From: Pseudomonas sp. URIL14HWK12:I12
GTDB lineage: Bacteria > Pseudomonadota > Gammaproteobacteria > Pseudomonadales > Pseudomonadaceae
Length of the DNA stretch: 64,000 bases
Assembly: GCF_003097135.1 (NCBI RefSeq)
Contig: NZ_QEQL01000004.1
Coordinates: 62,001-126,000, forward strand
Direction of reading: 5' to 3'
Numbering within the stretch: the stretch's first letter is position 1; each line of letters begins with the position of its first letter. Shown here one piece after another: positions 25,470 to 34,465 of this stretch. Under the pieces are notes generated by a model. The model made no database searches. It was not told the DNA's origin and saw only the letters and a program-made list of their open reading frames with translations. The position numbers were made by a program, and so were the translations under genes.

Positions 25470-25629
25470 GAGTTATGCGGCACGAACGCCGGCTTGGCTC
25501 AGGATGATAGGCACGCGGCCTATGGAAATACAGGCCCTGTGAAACATGCCGCTTGTCAACGGCGTGAAACAATCTATGGGCTACGCTGTTCAGTATCACA
25601 AACGCCTGCGTTTGTTGAGGAGATTACAG

Positions 25630-25797
25630 ATGAACCTGACAATGGCGATTGTCCTGATGATCGGTGGCTGGTTCCTGGTGGCGGCAGCCATGTTATGGGG
25701 AGTACTGCGGGTCGCTCGTCGCCATCACCGCCCTGCCCCCTCGCGAGCACCCACGCCCAAGGCCAGCGCCCCGACCAAGATGGCCGGGGCTCATTGA
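25630..25797 (+). CDS. small single-TM membrane protein
   Basis: A 55-aa protein. Residues 3-27 (MAIVLMIGGWFLVAAAMLWGVL) form one TM helix and the tail is basic and Pro/Ala-rich. GAGGAG lies 7 bases before ATG 25630, which decides the start over a longer open frame. Its stop abuts the convergent terC gene. Function unknown. Confidence 0.65.
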   Translation: MNLTMAIVLMIGGWFLVAAAMLWGVLRVARRHHRPAPSRAPTPKASAPTKMAGAH

Positions 25798-26547
25798 TCA
25801 GCCGGCCTTGCCTTCGCGTTTGAGCCGAGCGCGGCGGGCCCAGATGTTCAGGCATTCGATCGCCGCCGAGAAAGCCATGGCGGTGTAGATGTAGCCCTTG
25901 GGCACATGGGCACCGAAGCCTTCGGCAATCAGCGTCATGCCGATCATGATCAGAAAGCCCAGCGCAAGCATCACGACCGTCGGGTTGTCGTTGATGAACT
26001 TGGCAAGAGGCTCCGAGGCCAACAGCATGACCAGCACCGCTACGATCACCGCGATGATCATGATGGGCAGGTGCTGAGTCATTCCCACTGCGGTCACGAT
26101 GCTGTCGATGGAGAACACAAGGTCGAGTAGCAGGATCTGGCCAATCGCGGCTGCGAACCCGATCGCGACCTTGCTACTGACATCCTGCTCCTGCTTTTCG
26201 GCCGGGTCTACGCTGTGGTGAATTTCGGTCGTGGCCTTCCAGACCAGGAACAGGCCACCCGCAATCAGAATCATGTCCTTCCATGAAAACGCTTGCCCTG
26301 CCACTTCGAACACCGGTTCGGTGAGAGTCACGATGAAGGCCACGGTGCTCAACAGACCCAGGCGGAGAATCAAGGCCATGCTGATGCCAATGCGGCGCGC
26401 CTTGGTGCGAAATTGCACTGGAAGTTTGTTGGTGAGAATGGAGATGAAGATCAGATTGTCGATCCCCAGTACCACCTCCATTGCGATAAGGGTGGCCAAT
26501 GCAGCCCAGGCGGCTGGGCTGGCAGCGAGTTCCAACAGGTATTCCAT
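25798..26547 (-). CDS. TerC-family integral membrane protein
   Basis: A 249-aa TerC protein with about seven TM helices. The conserved metal-ion segment is [14 protein letters not shown] near the N terminus and [15 protein letters not shown] in the middle; both acidic motifs are intact. Members export manganese or calcium, or assist membrane-protein metallation. ATG 26547 was chosen because the TM region starts there. It is divergent from nhaR. No yybP-ykoY riboswitch is seen in the 109-base gap. Confidence 0.88.
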   Translation of the reverse strand: MEYLLELAASPAAWAALATLIAMEVVLGIDNLIFISILTNKLPVQFRTKARRIGISMALILRLGLLSTVAFIVTLTEPVFEVAGQAFSWKDMILIAGGLFLVWKATTEIHHSVDPAEKQEQDVSSKVAIGFAAAIGQILLLDLVFSIDSIVTAVGMTQHLPIMIIAVIVAVLVMLLASEPLAKFINDNPTVVMLALGFLIMIGMTLIAEGFGAHVPKGYIYTAMAFSAAIECLNIWARRARLKREGKAG

Positions 26548-26609
26548 GATGTGACCCTGATATTGATCTGGTGGCAACGGATTCTAGTCAAGCTTATACT
26601 TCACGAAAA

Positions 26610-26628
26610 TTCGTATTTTCAGGTCGAA
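26610..26628. promoter_or_regulatory. LysR (NhaR-type) box upstream of nhaR
   Basis: TTCG-N11-CGAA is a perfect T-N11-A LysR-type motif 28 bases before nhaR. A second dyad GAAAAT-N4-ATTTTC overlaps it at 26605-26620. Likely the NhaR autoregulatory site, which may also affect terC. Confidence 0.45.
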
Positions 26629-26656
26629 TACTTCGTTAATCCCGAACAATAGCGCC

Positions 26657-27562
26657 ATGCTCAATTATCGCCAACTGTACTATTTCTGGAGCGTTGCCCG
26701 CACTGGCAGCATCGCCCGTGCCAGCGAGCAGCTCAACCTGACGCCGCAGACTATCAGTGGGCAGCTGGGGCTGCTGGAGGCGCATCTGGGTGTTGCCCTT
26801 TTTCGCAAGGCCGGCAGGCAGCTGGAGCTGACCGAAGCCGGTCGCCAGGCATTGCCCTATGCCGAGCGAATCTTTCAGACTGGCGCCGAGCTCGAAGCCC
26901 TGCTACGGAATCAGCCAGCTGAACAACCAGTACTGTTTCGCGTAGGTGTGGCTGATGTCGTGCCCAAGTCCATCGTCTATCGCCTGCTCGAGCCCGCCAT
27001 GGCCCTACCGGGCCCGCAGCGCATCACTTGCCGTGAAGACAAGCTTGAGCGCCTGCTCGCTGATCTCGCAATCCAGCGGCTGGACTTAGTAATCTCCGAC
27101 AGCCCCATGCCCGCGCATCTCGACATCAAGGGGTTTAGCCACAAGCTGGGCGAATGTGGCATTGGCTTTTTTGCCGCCCCCTTGCTTGCAGCTACGTTGC
27201 GGGGCCCCTTCCCTGCCTGCCTGCACGGCCAGCCCTTGCTGATTCCGGGGGCCGACAGTGTGGTGCACAAACGCTTGCTGCGCTGGCTTGACGAGCAACA
27301 GGTGCAGACGAGAATTGTCGGTGAATTCGACGACAGTGCCCTGATGCAAGCCTTCGGCCAGTCCGGCGCCGGCGTGTTCGTCGCCCCTAGCGCGATTGCC
27401 GAAGAAGTGGCCCGCCAATACGGCGTGCACTGCATCGGCGTCACTGACGCAGTGAGTGAATCCTTCTATGCCATTTCGGTGGAGCGGCGTACTCATCATC
27501 CGGCCATCGTCGCGCTGAGCGAGGGCGCCAAGCGCGATCTGTTCAATCACCCTGCCCCATGA
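26657..27562 (+). CDS. nhaR: LysR-family regulator NhaR
   Basis: A 301-aa LysR protein. The start MLNYRQLYYFWSVARTGSIARASEQLNLTPQT is highly characteristic of NhaR, which in E. coli activates the sodium/proton antiporter nhaA in response to Na+ and also other envelope genes. No nhaA gene is adjacent. It is divergent from terC with a LysR box between, so it may control terC too, by inference. Confidence 0.88.
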   Translation: MLNYRQLYYFWSVARTGSIARASEQLNLTPQTISGQLGLLEAHLGVALFRKAGRQLELTEAGRQALPYAERIFQTGAELEALLRNQPAEQPVLFRVGVADVVPKSIVYRLLEPAMALPGPQRITCREDKLERLLADLAIQRLDLVISDSPMPAHLDIKGFSHKLGECGIGFFAAPLLAATLRGPFPACLHGQPLLIPGADSVVHKRLLRWLDEQQVQTRIVGEFDDSALMQAFGQSGAGVFVAPSAIAEEVARQYGVHCIGVTDAVSESFYAISVERRTHHPAIVALSEGAKRDLFNHPAP

Positions 27563-27627
27563 GCTGGCTTCCCACCGAGCTGCAGCCCGCCTAAGCTATC
27601 GTCACCTCGACTGCCGGTAGCCTCAAC

Positions 27628-28248
27628 ATGACTGACACCGCCCCTCGCCTGAGCGTCACCGAACTGCGCGTGCTCGGCTCGCTGATCGAAAAACAGGCGA
27701 CCAACGCCGACACCTATCCGCTAACGCTCAATGCGCTGGTGCTGGCCTGCAATCAAAAGACCAGCCGAGAACCGGTCACCCAGCTATCGCCGGGGGAAGT
27801 CGGTCACAGCCTTCGCCAACTTGAGCAGCACGGCATGGCCCACCTGGTGATGGGCAGCCGCGCAGACCGCTGGGAGCATCGGCTCGACAAGGCTCTGGAA
27901 CTGACTCCTCCACAATTGGCTTTGCTGGGTTTGTTGTTCCTCCGTGGCCCGCAAACGCCCAACGAGCTGCTAACCCGTAGCCTGCGCCTGTATCCGTTCG
28001 ATGACAGCGAGCAGGTGGTGCACCAACTTGAACGCTTGGTGGCCCGCGACCTGGCGGTGTTGATCGAACGTCGACCTGGCCAGCGTGAGGATCGTTACAC
28101 CCATGCACTGGGCGACCTGGCCGATGCCGAGGCGATCATGGCGGCGCGCGGCGCTGAACGCGCTGCCAGTCATGACAGCGACCGGTTGGAAACCTTGGAG
28201 GCCCGAGTGGCTGCACTCGAAGCACGGCTGGCGGCGCTCGAAGGCTGA
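27628..28248 (+). CDS. YceH family (UPF0502/DUF480) protein
   Basis: A 206-aa protein of the YceH family, made of two winged-helix domains ([30 protein letters not shown], then [18 protein letters not shown]) and a C-terminal coiled coil with heptads ([20 protein letters not shown]). Its function is unknown, but a nucleic-acid or protein contact role is likely. The gene is 65 bases after nhaR and may be part of the same transcript. Confidence 0.85.
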   Translation: MTDTAPRLSVTELRVLGSLIEKQATNADTYPLTLNALVLACNQKTSREPVTQLSPGEVGHSLRQLEQHGMAHLVMGSRADRWEHRLDKALELTPPQLALLGLLFLRGPQTPNELLTRSLRLYPFDDSEQVVHQLERLVARDLAVLIERRPGQREDRYTHALGDLADAEAIMAARGAERAASHDSDRLETLEARVAALEARLAALEG

Positions 28249-28386
28249 CCTGCGCCCGCCACGGCAGCCGCAACTGAAACATCCAGAAACCGCCCTTGCG
28301 GGCGGCTGACTGGTGTGACGAAACCTTCGTGCTAGAATCCCGCGCCATTCGGGCCGCTGCCCAAGCCACTGCCAAGTCAAGGATTC

Positions 28387-28920
28387 ATGACACACGCCAA
28401 GCTCTGCGCCGTACTCGCCCTGCTCCTGCTGCCCGCCCTGGCCAGCGCCGAGGGCAAGACGGTCTACGGCCTCAATGAATACGCCCGCCTCGACATCGAC
28501 CTCGAAGTTGCCGCCAAGCTCGACACCGGCGCCGTCACTGCCTCGCTCAGCGCTCGTGATATCAAGCGCTTCAAGCGCGACGGCCAGCCATGGGTTCGGT
28601 TCTACCTGGCGATCGACAACGCTCATGATCACCCTATCGAGCGACCACTGGCACGGGTCAGCCGCATCAAGCGCCGCGCCGGCGACTACGACGCCAGCGT
28701 AGGCGATGCCTATACCGCGCGGCCGGTGGTCGAGCTCAATGTGTGCCTGGGCAACACCGTGCGCACCCTGGAAGTGAACCTCACCGACCGCAGCGCATTC
28801 CAATACCCGCTGCTGATCGGCTCCGAGGCACTGAAACGTTTCAATGCCGTGGTCGACCCCAGCCTTAAATACTCCGCCGGCAAGCCTGCCTGCGCCAACC
28901 TGCCCGCCCGAGCCGAGTGA
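28387..28920 (+). CDS. periplasmic retropepsin-like aspartic protease domain protein
   Basis: A 177-aa protein with signal peptide (cleavage likely after ALASA at about residue 21). The retropepsin motif AAKLDTGAVTASLSA has its catalytic Asp at about residue 46, and IGSEALKRF is the later flap/strand signature. It belongs to the RimB/Zn_protease-type (PF05618) family, recently regarded as single-domain retropepsin-like proteins rather than zinc enzymes. It is first in a tight operon with an inactive transglutaminase and an ATP-grasp ligase. A TAGAAT -10-like box lies at 28333-28338. The substrate is unknown. Confidence 0.85.
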   Translation: MTHAKLCAVLALLLLPALASAEGKTVYGLNEYARLDIDLEVAAKLDTGAVTASLSARDIKRFKRDGQPWVRFYLAIDNAHDHPIERPLARVSRIKRRAGDYDASVGDAYTARPVVELNVCLGNTVRTLEVNLTDRSAFQYPLLIGSEALKRFNAVVDPSLKYSAGKPACANLPARAE

Positions 28921-28923
28921 CCC

Positions 28924-30465
28924 ATGCGTTCGTCGAACCTGCATTTGAAGATTCTGATCACGCTACTGGTACTGCTGGGCGCCGGCATCACCGGTTATCA
29001 AATATTCGGCCTGGGTATTCCGGTCACCGAAGACGAAACTGACGACCTATGGAACATCGACGCCAAGGTCGAATTCGTTGCCAGCCCCAAAACCCCGGTC
29101 AAGGTGCAGATGTACGTGCCGCCCCTGACCCGCGATTACGTCAGCCTCAACGAAAGCTTCATCTCCAACAACTACGGGGTGAACGTCAACCGGGTCGATG
29201 GCAACCGCAAGGTCACGTGGTCCTCACGCCGAGCCTCCGGCAACCAGACGCTCTATTATCGCCTGGTGCTGACCAAGCGTTACAGCAATGAAAAAAACCC
29301 GGCCAAAGGCCCGATCTTTCGCGACAGCGCCCCACTCGAAGGCCCTGAAAAGGTCGCTGCCGAAGCGCTGCTTGCGCCTATCCGCCAGCATTCTGCCGAT
29401 GTCGAGACCTTCATCAGCGAAACCATCAAGCGGGTCAACAACCTCAAGGACGATAACGTCAGGCTGCTGTTGGCGGGTGACTCATCGCCTACGCACAAGG
29501 CTCGGGTGATCGACCTGCTGCTGTCGGTGGCACACGTTCCGGTGGAGCGGGTCCACACCCTGCGCCTGGTGGCCGACGCTCCGCAGATGCCCGAGCTTTG
29601 GCTACGCAGCTTCAACGGCAGCGATTGGCTCTATTTCAACCCTGAAACCGGTGAGCAGGGCCTGCCCAGTGACCGCCTGATCTGGTGGAGCGGTGACGAC
29701 AACCTGATCACGGTCGAGGGCGGCAAGAAGCTTCAGGTCACCTTTACGCTCAACAACAGCGAAATGAACGCCATACGCCTGGCCAAGCTCACCGACGAAA
29801 ACACCGACGCGGATTTCCTCGAGTACTCGCTGTACAGCCTGCCGCTGCAAACCCAGCAAACCTTCATGATCATGGTGATGATCCCGATCGGGGTTCTGGT
29901 GATCCTGATCCTGCGCAATCTGGTGGGCCTGCAAACCCTCGGTACCTTCACCCCGGTGCTGATCGCCCTTGCCTTTCGCGAAACCCAGCTGGGCTATGGC
30001 ATCGTGCTGTTCAGCCTTATCACCGCGTTGGGGCTGTCGCTGCGCTCCTACCTTGAGCATTTGAAGCTGCAGATGCTGCCGCGCCTGTCAGTGGTGCTGA
30101 CGTTCGTGGTGGTGATGATCGCCGCGATCAGCCTGCTCAGCCATAAGCTGGGCCTTGAGCGGGGCCTGTCTGTAGCGCTGTTTCCGATGGTGATCCTGAC
30201 CATGACCATCGAGCGCCTTTCCATCACCTGGGAAGAGCGAGGTGGCGGCCACGCCATGAAGGTGGCGGTCGGCACGCTGTTCGCCGCGTCGCTGGCGCAT
30301 GTCCTGATGAACATCGAACAGATGATCTATTTCGTCTTTACCTTCCCCGCCGTGCTGCTGATCCTGGTTGGCTTCATGCTGGCGATGGGGCGCTACCGTG
30401 GCTACCGGCTGAGCGAACTGGTGCGTTTCAAGGCGTTCCTGGCGCGCGGCGAGGATGGGCGCTGA
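28924..30465 (+). CDS. inactive transglutaminase fused to 7 transmembrane helices
   Basis: A 513-aa inner-membrane protein. TM1 is near residues 8-30; a periplasmic region of about 270 residues has a transglutaminase-like fold; then about seven TM helices from about residue 318 (MIMVMIPIGVLVILILRNLVGL onward). It matches the Uup7tm/7TM_transglut group described by domain surveys as inactive transglutaminases. It starts 3 bases after the protease gene and its stop overlaps the ATP-grasp start by one base, so the three are probably made together as a membrane complex. Confidence 0.88.
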   Translation: MRSSNLHLKILITLLVLLGAGITGYQIFGLGIPVTEDETDDLWNIDAKVEFVASPKTPVKVQMYVPPLTRDYVSLNESFISNNYGVNVNRVDGNRKVTWSSRRASGNQTLYYRLVLTKRYSNEKNPAKGPIFRDSAPLEGPEKVAAEALLAPIRQHSADVETFISETIKRVNNLKDDNVRLLLAGDSSPTHKARVIDLLLSVAHVPVERVHTLRLVADAPQMPELWLRSFNGSDWLYFNPETGEQGLPSDRLIWWSGDDNLITVEGGKKLQVTFTLNNSEMNAIRLAKLTDENTDADFLEYSLYSLPLQTQQTFMIMVMIPIGVLVILILRNLVGLQTLGTFTPVLIALAFRETQLGYGIVLFSLITALGLSLRSYLEHLKLQMLPRLSVVLTFVVVMIAAISLLSHKLGLERGLSVALFPMVILTMTIERLSITWEERGGGHAMKVAVGTLFAASLAHVLMNIEQMIYFVFTFPAVLLILVGFMLAMGRYRGYRLSELVRFKAFLARGEDGR

Positions 30466-31442
30466 TGTTTGGCTTCTGGAAAACCTGGAAAGCCCTCAAA
30501 GCGCGCGGGATCATGGGCATCAACCAGCGCAACGCCGATTACGTGCTCAAATACAACCCGCGCCGCCTTTATCCGCTGGTAGACGACAAGATCCTCACCA
30601 AACAGCGCGCGCTCGCTGCGGGCATTCACGTTCCGGACCTCTACGGCGTGATAAGCACCGAGCGGCAGATCCGCGAGCTCGACCAGTTCATCGGTGGTCA
30701 CGACGATTTCGTCATCAAGCCCGCTCAGGGCGCTGGTGGCGACGGTATCCTGGTGATCGCCGACCGCTTCGAGGGGCAGTACCGAACGGTGTCTGGCAGG
30801 TTGATCAGCCGCGCCGACATCGAGCATCAGATCTCCAGCATCCTCACCGGGCTGTATTCCCTGGGCGGCCACCGCGACCGCGCGCTGATCGAGTACCGCG
30901 TCAAGCCCGATCCGATCTTTCGAAGCATCAGCTACGAAGGGGTGCCGGACATCCGTATCATCGTGCTCAAGGGTTACCCGGTCATGGCCATGCTGCGCCT
31001 GCCCACCCGGCAATCCGGCGGCAAGGCCAACCTTCACCAGGGCGCAATCGGTGTAGGCGTGGACCTCGCCACGGGCATCACCCTGCAAGGCACCTGGCTG
31101 AACAACATCATCCATAAGCACCCTGACACCACCCACGCCGTGGACAACGTCCAACTGCCGTACTGGGACGGTTTCATGCTGCTGGCCGCGCGTTGCTACG
31201 AGCTGTGTGAGCTGGGGTACATTGGTGTCGATATGGTCCTGGACCAAGACAAAGGGCCGCTGATTCTAGAGCTCAACGCCCGGCCCGGGCTGAATATCCA
31301 GATTGCCAATAACTGTGGGCTGAGCCTGCGCACTGAGGCGATCGAGCGGCACCTGCAGCAGCTGGAAGCAAGCGACCGCAGCGAAACCGCCGAAGAACGG
31401 GTAGCATTCGTTCAGTCCCTGTTCGGCCACGTCGACACCTGA
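30465..31442 (+). CDS. alpha-L-glutamate ligase-like ATP-grasp protein
   Basis: A 325-aa ATP-grasp enzyme. The nucleotide-binding region FVIKPAQGAGGDGILV and the catalytic end GPLILELNARPGLNIQIA are intact. It resembles RimK-like alpha-L-glutamate ligases in domain models. Together with the upstream protease-like and transglutaminase-like proteins it forms a conserved three-gene unit predicted to attach amino acids to a small molecule or protein on the inner membrane. Acceptor and amino acid are unknown. Confidence 0.88.
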   Translation: MFGFWKTWKALKARGIMGINQRNADYVLKYNPRRLYPLVDDKILTKQRALAAGIHVPDLYGVISTERQIRELDQFIGGHDDFVIKPAQGAGGDGILVIADRFEGQYRTVSGRLISRADIEHQISSILTGLYSLGGHRDRALIEYRVKPDPIFRSISYEGVPDIRIIVLKGYPVMAMLRLPTRQSGGKANLHQGAIGVGVDLATGITLQGTWLNNIIHKHPDTTHAVDNVQLPYWDGFMLLAARCYELCELGYIGVDMVLDQDKGPLILELNARPGLNIQIANNCGLSLRTEAIERHLQQLEASDRSETAEERVAFVQSLFGHVDT

Positions 31443-31450
31443 AGCCCACC

Positions 31451-32782
31451 ATGCCTGCCTGTACCCTTCATGCCCTGCCCTACCAAGCCGACCCGGCCGA
31501 TTATTTCGCGCGTATCCGCCACGCACCGGGCGCGGTGTTGCTAGACAGCGCCCATCCATTGGCCAGCCGCGGCCGGTTCGACCTGCTCAGCGCCTGGCCC
31601 AGCACCTACCTGCAACCGTTGGTAGGCGAAGCTGGCCTGAGTTTCCTGGCGCGCCTGCGCGCAGCGCTCCTTGCTCTGGGGCCGGCCGAGCTCGAGGGCG
31701 AGTGGCCCTTCGCCGGTGGCTTGATCGGCTACCTGGCCTATGATTTCGGCCGGCGCTTGGAGCGGCTGCCCGCGCCAAACGTCGACGACCTCGGCCTGCC
31801 TGACGCAAGCCTGGGCCTCTACGCCTGGGCGCTGGCAAGTGACCACAAGGCGCAAAGAAGCACGCTGATCTTTCATCCCAGCCTGCCCGACCGCGACAGG
31901 GCACGCCTGATAGCGCTGTTCGAGGCGCCACCGACCGGCGATGACGGTGTATTCGCTCTGACAGCCCCCTTCGCCAGTGATATCAGCGCCGAGGATTATC
32001 GCAGGGCATTCGAGCGGGTTCAGGCCTATATCCAGGCTGGCGACTGCTACCAGGTGAACCTCACCCGCCGCTTCAGTGCCCGCTGCCAGGGCGATGCCTG
32101 GGCCGCCTACCGGCGCCTGCGCACGTCCTGCCCAGTGCCCTACTCAGGGTTCATGCAGCTGCCCGGCGGCTTCAGCCTGCTCAGCCATTCACCAGAGCGC
32201 TTCATCGAATTGCACGAAGGTCAAGTCGAAACGCGCCCGATCAAGGGCACTCGCCCGCGCGGCCAAACGCCCGAACAAGACGCCGCACACGCTGCAGAGC
32301 TGTTGAATAGCCCGAAAGACCGGGCCGAAAACCTCATGATCGTCGACCTGCTGCGCAACGACCTGGGCCGCAGTTGCCAGGTCGGTACCGTCCGTGTGCC
32401 GGAGCTGTTCGAGCTCGAAACCTACCCCAATGTGCACCACATGGTCAGTTGCATCACCGGCACCCTGGCGGCCGGTCGCGACGCCCTTGACCTGCTGGCA
32501 GGCAGTTTCCCTGGAGGGTCGATCACCGGCGCACCGAAAATCCGTGCCATGCAAGTGATCGACGAAGTCGAACCGACTCACCGTGCCTTGTATTGCGGCT
32601 CATTGCTATACGTAGACGTGCGCGGCGAAATGGACAGCTCCATCGCCATCCGCAGCCTGCTGGTCAAGGGTGATGCGATTCATTGCTGGGGGGGCGGCGC
32701 GGTGGTCGCAGACTCGGTATGGGAGGCCGAGTACGAAGAATCCTTCTACAAGGTCCAGGTGCTCTTGGAGGCCCTGGGCTGA
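31451..32782 (+). CDS. pabB: aminodeoxychorismate synthase component I
   Basis: A 443-aa chorismate-binding enzyme that, with PabA, aminates chorismate for folate synthesis. [12 protein letters not shown] includes the PIKGT signature that marks PabB versus TrpE, and [31 protein letters not shown] and [10 protein letters not shown] are conserved catalytic segments. It begins 8 bases after the ATP-grasp gene, so it may be read through from that operon. Confidence 0.92.
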   Translation: MPACTLHALPYQADPADYFARIRHAPGAVLLDSAHPLASRGRFDLLSAWPSTYLQPLVGEAGLSFLARLRAALLALGPAELEGEWPFAGGLIGYLAYDFGRRLERLPAPNVDDLGLPDASLGLYAWALASDHKAQRSTLIFHPSLPDRDRARLIALFEAPPTGDDGVFALTAPFASDISAEDYRRAFERVQAYIQAGDCYQVNLTRRFSARCQGDAWAAYRRLRTSCPVPYSGFMQLPGGFSLLSHSPERFIELHEGQVETRPIKGTRPRGQTPEQDAAHAAELLNSPKDRAENLMIVDLLRNDLGRSCQVGTVRVPELFELETYPNVHHMVSCITGTLAAGRDALDLLAGSFPGGSITGAPKIRAMQVIDEVEPTHRALYCGSLLYVDVRGEMDSSIAIRSLLVKGDAIHCWGGGAVVADSVWEAEYEESFYKVQVLLEALG

Positions 32783-32846
32783 GGCTTTTTTGTTACCATC
32801 AGTTGCATTCGAGCGCCAAAGCGCCAAGCAAACAGGAAACCGCCTG

Positions 32847-33581
32847 ATGAGCCATCCTTTCGACGTTGCCGAAACCGCAGCGGCCTATGCCAGTAAATCC
32901 CCACAGGACATTCTCAAGCTTGCCTTCGAACATTTCGGCGACGACCTGTGGATCTCCTTCAGTGGGGCCGAGGATGTAGTGCTGGTCGACATGGCCCTGA
33001 AACTGAACAAGCAGGTCAAAGTCTTCAGCCTCGACACCGGCCGGCTGCACCCGGAAACCTACCGCTTCATCGAGCAAGTGCGTGAGCATTACGGCATCGC
33101 TATCGAAGTGCTGTCGCCCGAGCCTGAGCCGCTGCAGGCGATGGTCAAGCAAAAGGGCCTGTTCAGTTTCTACAAGGACGGCCATGGCGAATGCTGCGGC
33201 ATTCGCAAGATCGCCCCGCTTCGCCGGAAGTTGGCCACTGTGCGTGCCTGGGCCACCGGCCAGCGCCGCGACCAGAGCCCGGGCACTCGCAGCCAGGTCG
33301 CGGCCGTAGAAATCGACGGCGCGTTCTCTACCCCCGAGCGCCCTTTGTACAAGTTCAACCCGCTCGCCCAGATGACCAGCGAAGAGGTGTGGATGTACAT
33401 CCGCATGCTCGAGCTGCCCTACAACCCACTGCACGAGCGCGGCTTCATCAGCATCGGTTGCGAGCCCTGCACCCGGCCCGTGCTGCCTCGCCAGCATGAG
33501 CGCGAGGGGCGGTGGTGGTGGGAAGAGGCAACTCAGAAGGAATGCGGCCTGCACGCGGGCAACGTCATCGCCAAGGCCTGA
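32847..33581 (+). CDS. cysH: adenylylsulfate (APS/PAPS) reductase
   Basis: A 244-aa assimilatory sulfate reductase that reduces activated sulfate to sulfite. The P-loop region is [12 protein letters not shown], and [19 protein letters not shown] sequence follows ([13 protein letters not shown]). Four cluster cysteines, CC in GECCGIRK and CXXC in GCEPCTRPV, show it is the [4Fe-4S] APS-type enzyme; ECGLH at the C terminus holds the nucleophile Cys. ATG 32847 is preferred over longer frames. A palindrome follows 25 bases after the stop. Confidence 0.93.
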   Translation: MSHPFDVAETAAAYASKSPQDILKLAFEHFGDDLWISFSGAEDVVLVDMALKLNKQVKVFSLDTGRLHPETYRFIEQVREHYGIAIEVLSPEPEPLQAMVKQKGLFSFYKDGHGECCGIRKIAPLRRKLATVRAWATGQRRDQSPGTRSQVAAVEIDGAFSTPERPLYKFNPLAQMTSEEVWMYIRMLELPYNPLHERGFISIGCEPCTRPVLPRQHEREGRWWWEEATQKECGLHAGNVIAKA

Positions 33582-33605
33582 CCCTTCGGGTGAGTCGGCC
33601 CGGTT

Positions 33606-33623
33606 TGTATCAGGGCTGATACA
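33606..33623. promoter_or_regulatory. 18-base perfect palindrome upstream of response regulator
   Basis: TGTATCAGGGCTGATACA has 7-base arms and a 4-base centre. It sits 90 bases before the response regulator gene, suggesting a dimeric-regulator operator rather than a cysH terminator (no T-tract). Confidence 0.4.
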
Positions 33624-33712
33624 GTGTCGAAATTGCCTCAACACGTCCGGTTCATAGCCTATGCTTTTCCCATCTGCCCGCAGCGGTCGCTGCGGGCCCG
33701 AGAACCGACTGC

Positions 33713-34465
33713 ATGCTCATGACCGCGCCGTTCGACACCCTTAACGTTCTCCATGAAGATAAACGCTGGAATACGCGCGCGCTGATCGTAGACGACGACG
33801 TACCTATTCGTGAACTGCTGATCGACTACCTGGCCCGCTTCGGCATCCACGGCCAAGGCGTGAGCGACGGCAATGGCATGCGTGCAGCCATGCAACAGGC
33901 AACTTTTGACGTGGTGATTCTCGACCTGATGTTGCCTGGGGAAGATGGCCTGGCGCTGTGCAGGCACCTGCGGGCAGAGTCCGACATTCCAATCCTGATG
34001 CTCACGGCGCGCTGCGAACCCACTGATCGAATCATCGGCCTGGAGCTAGGGGCTGATGACTACATGGCCAAGCCCTTCGAGCCCCGCGAGCTGGTGGCGC
34101 GCATTCAGACCATACTGCGTCGAGTGCGCGATGACCGCAGCGATACCCGGAGTAATCTTCGCTTCGACAACTGGCGGCTGAACAGCGTGCTGCGCCAACT
34201 GGTCTCCGCCGAAGGGCTGGTGGTGCCCCTGTCGAACGCGGAATTTCGCTTGCTATGGGTGTTTCTGGAAAGGCCTCGGCGGGTGCTGAGCCGTGAGCAG
34301 TTGCTTGACGCGGCGCGGGGCCGATCCATCGAGGCGTTCGATCGCAGCATCGATCTGCTGGTCTCACGCCTGCGACAGAAACTGGGAGATGATCCTAAAT
34401 CCCCTACCCTGATCAAGACCGTACGCGGTGAAGGTTACCTGTTCGACGCGCGGGACATCGGTTGA
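33713..34465 (+). CDS. OmpR-family response regulator
   Basis: A 250-aa two-component regulator. The receiver has IVDDDVP, the phospho-Asp at about residue 71 in VVILDLMLPG, LTARCE and KPFEPREL. The C-terminal winged helix (LSNAEFRLLWVFLERPRRVLSREQLLDAARG to TVRGEGYLFD) is OmpR/PhoB type. Its stop overlaps the ATG of the kinase gene (TGATG), so they are co-translated. ATG 33713 or 33719 can start it. An 18-base palindrome lies upstream. Signal and targets are unknown. Confidence 0.9.
   Translation: MLMTAPFDTLNVLHEDKRWNTRALIVDDDVPIRELLIDYLARFGIHGQGVSDGNGMRAAMQQATFDVVILDLMLPGEDGLALCRHLRAESDIPILMLTARCEPTDRIIGLELGADDYMAKPFEPRELVARIQTILRRVRDDRSDTRSNLRFDNWRLNSVLRQLVSAEGLVVPLSNAEFRLLWVFLERPRRVLSREQLLDAARGRSIEAFDRSIDLLVSRLRQKLGDDPKSPTLIKTVRGEGYLFDARDIG

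Noticed and set aside
28283..28310. Hairpin CCGCCCTTGCGGGCGG after yceH
   Set aside because: It has only a short stem and no T-tract; I left it out as a terminator.
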